Part shown: positions 5,671 through 10,270 of the stretch, one piece after another
Layout of the letters: each line of letters begins with the position of its first letter
Numbering within the stretch: position 1 is the first letter of the stretch
Source of the DNA: RFPI01 sp964470195
GTDB taxonomy: Bacteria; Pseudomonadota; Gammaproteobacteria; Burkholderiales; Methylophilaceae
Reading direction: 5' to 3'
DNA length: 10,270 bases
Assembly: GCA_964470195.1 (NCBI GenBank)
Contig: CAYYBG010000047.1
Span: 1-10,270, forward strand
The notes under the pieces: model-generated
Seen by the model: the letters and a program-made list of their open reading frames with translations, nothing else
Database searches by the model: none
What the model was told of the DNA's origin: nothing
Translations under genes and position numbers: made by a program

Positions 5671-6531
5671 ATGAGCACAAAAAATACCGCCACACTGCTT
5701 ATTACATGTCCTGATCAAAAGGGGATAGTAGCGGGTATCGCTGATTTTCTTTACCAGCATTCTGCCAACATTTTGCATGCTGATCAGCACCAAGACGCTG
5801 AAAACAATTTATTTCTGATGCGTGTGGAATGGGATTTAACAGGCGCGCAGTTGAATACAGATAATTTTGCAGAGAAGTTTTCTCCCTTAGCCAAACGCTT
5901 TGATATGCAATGGCAACTAAAATTGTCACAAAAACGTCCGCAAGTTGCCATCATGGTATCGCAATATGATCATTGTCTTGCCGACTTGTTACATCGCTAT
6001 CAAAGCGGAGAGCTGGCTTGTGATATCGCCCTGATTATCAGCAATCACTTAGATTGTCAGCGTTTGGCTGAATTTTATGGCGTCCCTTTCCATCACATCG
6101 TGGTGAATAAAGAAAACAAAGTGCAAGCAGAGGCAGAGCAATTCAAACTATTCGATGCTTACCACATTGATCTCATCGTCTTGGCACGTTATATGCAAAT
6201 TCTTTCACCCGCATTTGTTGAGCGCTATCCACAACGTATTATCAATATTCACCATTCCTTCTTGCCTGCATTCATCGGCGCACGCCCTTACCATCGTGCC
6301 TTTGAGAGAGGTGTGAAATTGATAGGTGCCACCAGCCATTATGTGACTGAGGTACTGGATGAAGGACCGATTATTGAACAAGATATTGTGCGTATTTCGC
6401 ACCGCGATCAAGTCGAGGATCTGATACAAAAGGGGCGCGATTTAGAGCGCATCGTTTTGTCGCGTGCAGTGCGTTGGCATATCGAAAATAGAATATTGTT
6501 GTACGCAAACAAGACTGTCATTTTTGATTGA
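5671..6531 (+). CDS. purU: Formyltetrahydrofolate deformylase PurU
   Basis: This 286-residue cytoplasmic enzyme hydrolyses 10-formyl-THF to THF and formate. An N-terminal ACT domain (about 7-85) begins with LLITCPDQKGIVAGIADFL and carries ADQHQD. It is followed by a formyltransferase-type catalytic domain with VAIMVSQYDHCLADLL, NHLDC, LARYMQILSPAFVERYP and INIHHSFLPAFIGARPY. The catalytic triad by analogy with PurN is N192, H194 and D230 (the D of VLDEGPIIEQD). Length is normal for PurU, and the ACT domain separates it from PurN. The ATG at 5671 is preferred over an in-frame TTG two codons upstream because homologous proteins start MSxxxTATLLI-like and the promoter is close. In a methylotroph it may help balance C1 units by releasing formate. 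A terminator follows 30 nt after the stop. Confidence 0.95.
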   Translation: MSTKNTATLLITCPDQKGIVAGIADFLYQHSANILHADQHQDAENNLFLMRVEWDLTGAQLNTDNFAEKFSPLAKRFDMQWQLKLSQKRPQVAIMVSQYDHCLADLLHRYQSGELACDIALIISNHLDCQRLAEFYGVPFHHIVVNKENKVQAEAEQFKLFDAYHIDLIVLARYMQILSPAFVERYPQRIINIHHSFLPAFIGARPYHRAFERGVKLIGATSHYVTEVLDEGPIIEQDIVRISHRDQVEDLIQKGRDLERIVLSRAVRWHIENRILLYANKTVIFD

Positions 6532-6561
6532 TAATTTGAATATCATCATCGAACAAGCAAT

Positions 6562-6587
6562 AAAAAAGCGGGGAAATCCCGCTTTTT
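6562..6587. terminator. Bidirectional terminator between purU and lysA
   Basis: The stem GCGGG (6568-6572) and CCCGC (6578-6582) with a GAAAT loop is flanked by six A and five T, extending the stem with A-T pairs. It serves purU on the plus strand and the lptM-lysA transcript on the minus strand. Confidence 0.92.
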
Positions 6588-6621
6588 ATTTTCTTATTTA
6601 GATGACAGATCTTGAAATCCG

Positions 6622-7872
6622 CTAGGTCTTTAGGACTTTCTCGAGGGCAAATAAATCACTCACTTGTTCACGCGCTCTAATCACATGAACCTGATCCCCA
6701 TCTACCATAAGCTCAATGGCGCGCGGACGCGTATTGTAATTTGAGCTCATGCTCATTCCGTATGCACCGGCTGACATAATGGCCAATAAATCGCCCTGTT
6801 GTATCGCGAGCTCTCGGTCATGTCCAAGAAAATCACCACTTTCGCATACCGGTCCCACCACCTCATATAGTACTGATTTCAGCCCTTGGTGTTGCACCAC
6901 AGGCTGGATATGATGATACGCATCATACAGAGCCGGACGCATCAGGTCGTTCATGGCGGCATCGACGATAGCAAAATTCTTACTGCTACCTGGTTTCAAA
7001 TATTCTACTTGCGTCAGTAATACCCCAGAGTTACCAACCAAGGCACGCCCCGGTTCAAATATTAATTGAATTTTACGTTGTGCAATTTTTTGCAAAATGG
7101 CTTGGGCATAATCAACAAATTCAGGAGGTGTTTCGTCTTGATAACAAATTCCAATACCACCACCAATATCAATATGCTGAATATCAATGCCTAAATCATG
7201 CAACTGATCTACCAACCATAACACTCTATCCAAGGCATCCAAGAATGGTGATAACTCGGTCAGTTGTGAACCGATATGACAATCAACGCCATGCACCGCA
7301 ATGTGTGACATTTGACTAGCACGTTGATAGAGTGCGGTCGCATCCTCATAGGCCACGCCAAATTTGTTGTTTTTTAATCCAGTGGAAATATAAGGGTGAG
7401 TTTTGGCATCGACATCTGGATTAACACGGAAGGATACTGGTGCCACTTTATTCATTTCAGCAGCTATCTGATTCAGCCGCTCAAGCTCGGCAGCCGACTC
7501 AATATTAAAGCAACGGATATTAGCTTGCAGCGCATCTCGCATCTCTTGAGCAGTTTTACCCACACCAGAAAATACTACTTTGCCAGCATCGCCGCCTGCC
7601 GCTAATACACGCGCCAACTCCCCGCCAGAAACGATATCAAAGCCCGCCCCCATTCTGGCAAACAGATTAAGAATAGCCAAACTAGGATTTGACTTCACGG
7701 CAAAGCATACGAGATGATCATGTCCTTGCAAGCCTGCGGTAAAAGCACGATAAGCTTGCGTTAAAGCAGCGCGCGAATAAACATAAGCGGGGGTGCCAAA
7801 ACGCTCCGCAATTTGACGCAAAGCGACCTGTTCAATCAACAGTTCGCCATTTTGATAATGGAAATTACTCAC
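6622..7872 (-). CDS. lysA: Diaminopimelate decarboxylase LysA
   Basis: This 416-residue PLP-dependent enzyme decarboxylates meso-diaminopimelate to L-lysine, the last step of lysine synthesis. It is a fold-type III (alanine-racemase-like) decarboxylase. The PLP lysine is K60 in CFAVKSNPS. Other markers are HGVDCHIGSQL (H199), the glycine loop IDIGGGIGI (235-242), FEPGRALVGNSG (272-283), the substrate-binding GPVCESGDFLG with C343 and E344, and AYGMSMSSNYNTRPR with Y371. The start is a GTG at 7870-7872 that overlaps the end of lptM by 8 nt (GTGAGTAA). No clear ribosome site precedes it, so translation is probably coupled to lptM. No lysine riboswitch is visible: the leader of the transcript is far too short. 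Confidence 0.97.
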   Translation of the reverse strand: MSNFHYQNGELLIEQVALRQIAERFGTPAYVYSRAALTQAYRAFTAGLQGHDHLVCFAVKSNPSLAILNLFARMGAGFDIVSGGELARVLAAGGDAGKVVFSGVGKTAQEMRDALQANIRCFNIESAAELERLNQIAAEMNKVAPVSFRVNPDVDAKTHPYISTGLKNNKFGVAYEDATALYQRASQMSHIAVHGVDCHIGSQLTELSPFLDALDRVLWLVDQLHDLGIDIQHIDIGGGIGICYQDETPPEFVDYAQAILQKIAQRKIQLIFEPGRALVGNSGVLLTQVEYLKPGSSKNFAIVDAAMNDLMRPALYDAYHHIQPVVQHQGLKSVLYEVVGPVCESGDFLGHDRELAIQQGDLLAIMSAGAYGMSMSSNYNTRPRAIELMVDGDQVHVIRAREQVSDLFALEKVLKT

Positions 7873-8020
7873 TTGGATCAGTTTGTTTAATAGGTTCAGA
7901 GGATGGGCTAGTGTCGCTGCCCGGTTGAGGATAGCGATTTTCAGGTAGATACAATGGCCCTTTCACACCGCAAGCGGTGCAAATCGTCACTGTGATTAGA
8001 ATGAAAAGCCAAGTGCGCAT
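7865..8020 (-). CDS. lptM: LptM-type lipoprotein (YifL family), LPS translocon maturation factor
   Basis: This short gene encodes 51 residues. An N-terminal signal segment MRTWLFILITVTICTAC is followed by the family hallmark C17-GVKGPLYLPE, so C17 is the expected lipidated cysteine after signal peptidase II cleavage. The remainder is a low-complexity P/S/T/E-rich tail. LptM helps the outer-membrane LPS translocon LptD/LptE mature correctly. The gene is commonly placed directly upstream of lysA in proteobacteria, as here, which supports the call. GAGG (8027-8030) lies 6 nt before the ATG. Its TAA (7865-7867) lies inside the first codons of lysA, giving an 8-nt overlap. Confidence 0.92.
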   Translation of the reverse strand: MRTWLFILITVTICTACGVKGPLYLPENRYPQPGSDTSPSSEPIKQTDPSE

Positions 8021-8044
8021 CGAATACCCTCAAAAAGTATGCGT

Positions 8045-8053
8045 ATTCTAGCA
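8045..8053 (-). promoter_or_regulatory. Extended -10 promoter of lptM-lysA
   Basis: On the minus strand, TGC directly precedes TAGAAT (8045-8050), an extended -10 pattern with a 5/6 core. No good -35 box lies 16-18 nt upstream. Transcription would start near 8038, about 18 nt before lptM. The element sits in the 41-nt gap after the Gx transporter gene, where I see no terminator, so read-through from that operon is also possible. Confidence 0.5.
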
Positions 8054-8061
8054 TGCAATGA

Positions 8062-8592
8062 CTAGGCTGGCTCAGAGCGACTTGCAAGTTGCAATAGACG
8101 CGCAGTAATCACCCCATTGACTAGACCAAATAGCAAAGCAAAACCCATCAACAAAGGTAATAAATACACAATACCTGGGCTGGGAATTAACCACCCACGC
8201 ACCAACAACAACTGTCCAGTCATATGCGCTAATGCAGCCAGCACACTTAAACTGAGCGGACCAAAATAGCTACGGGGCAGGTATTGTGTCGCTGCCAAAC
8301 ATAACAAACTGCTTAAAGTGCCACACAAACTCAGCATAAAGGTTGGTGTTAAAAAGCTGCCTAAAATCAGACTACCCGCCAATACCCTTAGCAGACTTAC
8401 CCAAGCACAGGCACGCCAACCGTCCCGATAAAGCACATACAACACGATGATATTTGCGATTCCAGGTTTCACGCCAGGCAAAGGCGAAGGAATGATGGCC
8501 TCCATGACATGCAACAAAATCGCATAAGCTGCCAATTTGGCGATTTGATGGTCTTCATGATTGGGGCGCAAAATGAGTGGAGTTGAGGACAT
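8062..8592 (-). CDS. Gx transporter family membrane protein (HepI/EetB-like)
   Basis: This 176-residue, highly hydrophobic protein has about five or six membrane helices. It matches the family once called heptaprenyl diphosphate synthase component I and now often annotated as Gx transporter. The diagnostic N-terminal region is LHVMEAIIPSPLPGVKPGIANIIVLYVLY (split at residue 36-37 by a P-L-P-G turn), followed by GWRACAWVSLLRVLAGSLILGSFLTPTFMLSLCG and a later LAHMTGQLLLV. The family resembles substrate-binding S components of ECF transporters; the substrate here is unknown and polyprenyl synthesis should not be inferred. The ATG is 11 nt after the NusG_II gene stop and has a poor ribosome site. 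It is the last gene of the gshB-apbE-NusG_II-Gx cluster. By recollection, the NusG_II/Gx pair resembles EetA/EetB of flavin-based extracellular electron transfer loci. Confidence 0.87.
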   Translation of the reverse strand: MSSTPLILRPNHEDHQIAKLAAYAILLHVMEAIIPSPLPGVKPGIANIIVLYVLYRDGWRACAWVSLLRVLAGSLILGSFLTPTFMLSLCGTLSSLLCLAATQYLPRSYFGPLSLSVLAALAHMTGQLLLVRGWLIPSPGIVYLLPLLMGFALLFGLVNGVITARLLQLASRSEPA

Positions 8593-8603
8593 GAGATGAC
8601 TGT

Positions 8604-8987
8604 CTAATAATTTAAACTATCAAAGCTTGGACTGTCACCCATTAAGCGAACACTCACGCGATTAGGCACACAAAAAGCTGCTTGCCCTGCATGCGCCAGC
8701 CACCCTTGGTGAACACAGTATTGATTGCTACAAGGAGAAGCGTGAACGCGCGCACGACCATGATCTATCTCAATCAAAGTAAGCCCTAATGGGCCATGGA
8801 TAGACACTTCGCGTTGCTGATCCAAAGTCAAAGTGGCAAACAAATGGCCGCCTTGATAAATTTGCAAACGTGTAGCTGATTGCCAAGTCCAGTAATGACT
8901 AAATAGCCAAAGTATAAAAAGTAACGCTAACACCAAGATGAGATAGTCTCCTGATAGAGGTCGGATTGAGGGCGCTGTCTTTTTCAT
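8604..8987 (-). CDS. NusG domain II-containing membrane-anchored protein (EetA-like)
   Basis: This 127-residue protein has one N-terminal membrane helix (about 15-31, ILVLALLFILWLF) and an extracytoplasmic NusG_II-type domain. The family signature is clear: HASPCSNQYCVHQGWLAHAG then AFCVPNRVSVRL, with C86, C91 and C106. The domain shares a fold name with part of NusG but has nothing to do with transcription elongation. An upstream in-frame start would add 17 residues, but the ATG at 8985-8987 is preferred because it overlaps the apbE stop as ATGA, the usual coupled arrangement. It sits between the FMN transferase gene apbE and the Gx transporter gene. This is a recurring triplet that, from established knowledge of such loci, is associated with flavin-linked membrane electron transfer. 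Its exact biochemical role is unknown. Confidence 0.85.
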   Translation of the reverse strand: MKKTAPSIRPLSGDYLILVLALLFILWLFSHYWTWQSATRLQIYQGGHLFATLTLDQQREVSIHGPLGLTLIEIDHGRARVHASPCSNQYCVHQGWLAHAGQAAFCVPNRVSVRLMGDSPSFDSLNY

Positions 8988-10048
8988 GACGGCTGTGACT
9001 CTGCAATGACTTTGAGATGAGCAGGTGGCTTGCTCCAATGCAGGCGTTTTTGCATGGCAGCGCTAATGAATATATCGCCATTTGCATCGACAATCAGAAA
9101 ATGATCAACCCCCATTTGCTTTGCCGCACGCACACGCGCCGACTCATCTTGGGCAATAAAAATCGGTTTAGAGGCGACATCGGACAATACTCCTGCTGAC
9201 GCTGAGGGAGGAATTAATACCGTCACAGACTGAGTAGCTTGCACTGGATAAGCGCTACGTGGATCAATAATGTGGCAGTAGCGTTGTCCTTCTAGCATAA
9301 AGTAGCGCTGATAATCTCCCGAGGTACCAATCGCCCAACCATCTGGCAAATCCACCGTGGCTAAGGTACCTGACTGACGTGGATGTTGTATGCCCACTTG
9401 CCATGCACGCTGCTGATGCTGACCCAGTGCAATGATATTACCGCCAATATTGACCAATGCATTTCTTACCCCTTGTGTGCGCAAATAATTAGCCGCAACA
9501 TCCAAAGCATAGCCTTTAGCATAACCACCAAAATCCAACTGTACAGCAGAATTACTGCTAGATATTTGCTGCCCATCTATATGCAGTTGTGACATATCTG
9601 GATGCGTATTCAGCAATCGTTGAATATGCTCAGGATTAATTTTGACAGGGGAAAACTCATCCCGATGGAAACCCCACAGTCCTATTAATTGGCCAATGGC
9701 AGGATTAAATAGCGCATCAGACTGGGCTGACAACTGCTGAGTTTGTCTCAACATATGCGCCAACAGGGGGCTGACTTGCATAGACTGCCCTGCAGCGATA
9801 GCGCGGTTTAATTGACTTAATTCACTATCAGATTGCCAAGCGTGTAATTGCTGATGAAGTTGAGAAAACTCATGGTTCACCTCGCTGGCAAGTTGTTGTG
9901 CACGCTCAGCAGATTGATCAGGCAAGCTGATACTCACCATGGTACCGAACACATATGACTCAATCGCTGGGCTGGGGCCTGAGCCACAAGCGCTTAAGGC
10001 GGTAGCAATTAAGCAGATACTATAAAAACGCCAAAACCGTTTAATCAA
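8984..10048 (-). CDS. apbE: FAD:protein FMN transferase ApbE, lipoprotein
   Basis: This 354-residue protein begins with a lipoprotein signal peptide (FYSICLIATALSAC, lipid cysteine C21), so it acts outside the cytoplasmic membrane. ApbE transfers FMN from FAD onto threonine or serine of target proteins such as NqrC/RnfG-type FMN-binding domains. Matching motifs are SYVFGTMVSISL (31-42), WQSDSELSQLNR (71-82), LFNPAIGQLIGLWGF (113-127), LDFGGYAKGYALD (171-183), NIGGNI (200-205), GTSGDYQRYF (241-250) and HIIDPR (259-264). The metal-binding region is SAGVLSDVASKPIFI, with D290 kept but K294 where many ApbE proteins have threonine. The start is a TTG (10046-10048) overlapping the gshB stop as TTGA, with GGAG 5 nt upstream. 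The gene is coupled to gshB and to the NusG_II gene. No flavinylation target is visible in the window. Confidence 0.93.
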   Translation of the reverse strand: MIKRFWRFYSICLIATALSACGSGPSPAIESYVFGTMVSISLPDQSAERAQQLASEVNHEFSQLHQQLHAWQSDSELSQLNRAIAAGQSMQVSPLLAHMLRQTQQLSAQSDALFNPAIGQLIGLWGFHRDEFSPVKINPEHIQRLLNTHPDMSQLHIDGQQISSSNSAVQLDFGGYAKGYALDVAANYLRTQGVRNALVNIGGNIIALGQHQQRAWQVGIQHPRQSGTLATVDLPDGWAIGTSGDYQRYFMLEGQRYCHIIDPRSAYPVQATQSVTVLIPPSASAGVLSDVASKPIFIAQDESARVRAAKQMGVDHFLIVDANGDIFISAAMQKRLHWSKPPAHLKVIAESQPS

Positions 10049-10270
10049 AGCTGCTCCAAGGCATCCAACATCAGGGCTGCAGGGCGACTTTCGCTTTGTG
10101 CTGCGATTTCCACCATACAGGTAGGGCTGGTGACATTAATTTCGGTCAAATAATCCCCAATCACATCCAAGCCAACCAACATCAAGCCTTTTTGTTTAGC
10201 TACTTTACCGACCGTCAAAGCAATTTCTAAATCACGTGCTGTCAAAGCACGTGCCTCACCACGGCCGCCA
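10045..10270 (-). CDS. gshB: Glutathione synthetase GshB, C-terminal fragment
   Basis: About 75 residues are visible; the gene runs off the right edge, so its start is outside the window. The fragment contains the ATP-grasp C-terminal signature: GGRGEARALTARD (the glycine-rich lid loop) and VGLDVIGDYLTEINVTSPTC, which is diagnostic for proteobacterial GshB. GshB joins gamma-glutamylcysteine and glycine to make glutathione in the cytoplasm. Its TGA (10045-10047) overlaps the TTG start of apbE, so the two genes are translationally coupled. Confidence 0.95.
   Translation of the reverse strand, partial: GGRGEARALTARDLEIALTVGKVAKQKGLMLVGLDVIGDYLTEINVTSPTCMVEIAAQSESRPAALMLDALEQL

Noticed and set aside
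7873..8061. Lysine riboswitch upstream of lysA
   Set aside because: The transcript leader before lptM is only about 18 nt, and the space before lysA is filled by lptM coding sequence, leaving no room for the riboswitch fold.
8021..8061. Inverted repeat or terminator after the Gx transporter gene (GTATGC and GCATGC)
   Set aside because: The match is only about 4-5 bp with an A/T-poor flank and no T tract. The segment is better explained as the lptM promoter.
8988..9038. Longer N-terminus for the NusG_II protein starting at 9038
   Set aside because: The extra 17 residues (with two cysteines and no hydrophobic character) lie inside apbE coding sequence. The internal ATG at 8987 gives the standard ATGA overlap and a normal N-terminal anchor.
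1..10270. Search by eye for insertion sequences, CRISPR repeats, tRNA genes, toxin-antitoxin pairs or prophage genes
   Set aside because: No transposase-like protein, direct repeat array, cloverleaf or phage gene was seen. Nearly all DNA is covered by recognisable housekeeping genes, and the longest gaps are under 100 nt.

Overview
The window most likely comes from a moderately low-GC, Gram-negative betaproteobacterial methylotroph, probably Methylophilaceae-like. The clues are a formaldehyde-activating-enzyme (Fae) family gene, an LptM outer-membrane biogenesis lipoprotein, and proteobacterial-type MutY, IspH, GshB, PurU and LysA. The taxonomic placement is inference from protein families and gene order; no marker such as rRNA is present. 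The region looks like ordinary chromosome: no mobile element, CRISPR array, tRNA or rRNA was seen, and coding density is high.

Layout. Positions 1-1534 (+ strand): the 3' end of uppP (peptidoglycan lipid carrier recycling), mutY (repair of 8-oxoG:A mismatches) and a small unrecognised 81-residue ORF. A bidirectional terminator at 1556-1588 separates these from 1602-2664 (- strand), which holds a Fae-family gene with its own likely promoter and a GNAT acetyltransferase with a GTG start. Divergent from the latter is a DoxX-family membrane protein gene (2754-3122, +). It meets, at another bidirectional terminator (3128-3155), a tight - strand operon of three genes: a membrane-anchored GyrI-like protein, a CobD/CbiB/AmpE-like membrane protein, and ispH (isoprenoid synthesis, MEP pathway). 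Divergent from this operon is purU (5671-6531, +; 10-formyl-THF to formate), with an extended -10 promoter. A third bidirectional terminator (6562-6587) separates purU from the - strand block lptM-lysA (7865-8020 and 6622-7872; LPS-transport maturation lipoprotein and diaminopimelate decarboxylase, overlapping by 8 nt). Upstream of that on the - strand lies a tight cluster gshB(partial)-apbE-NusG_II-Gx transporter (8062-10270), with 4-nt overlaps at two of its three junctions.

How the genes work together. Most are housekeeping genes for envelope precursor synthesis (UppP, LysA, IspH, LptM), redox and C1 chemistry (GshB, PurU, the Fae-like protein) and DNA repair (MutY). The most thought-provoking parts are: (i) the Fae homologue, which has a methionine where methylotroph Fae has its catalytic histidine and so is probably a non-canonical paralogue; (ii) the ApbE/NusG_II/Gx set, which looks like a flavin-linked extracytoplasmic electron-transfer module with no flavinylated partner visible here; and (iii) the poorly understood membrane pair (GyrI-like, CobD-like) translated directly into ispH. 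I found no clear, wholly novel biological system in the window.
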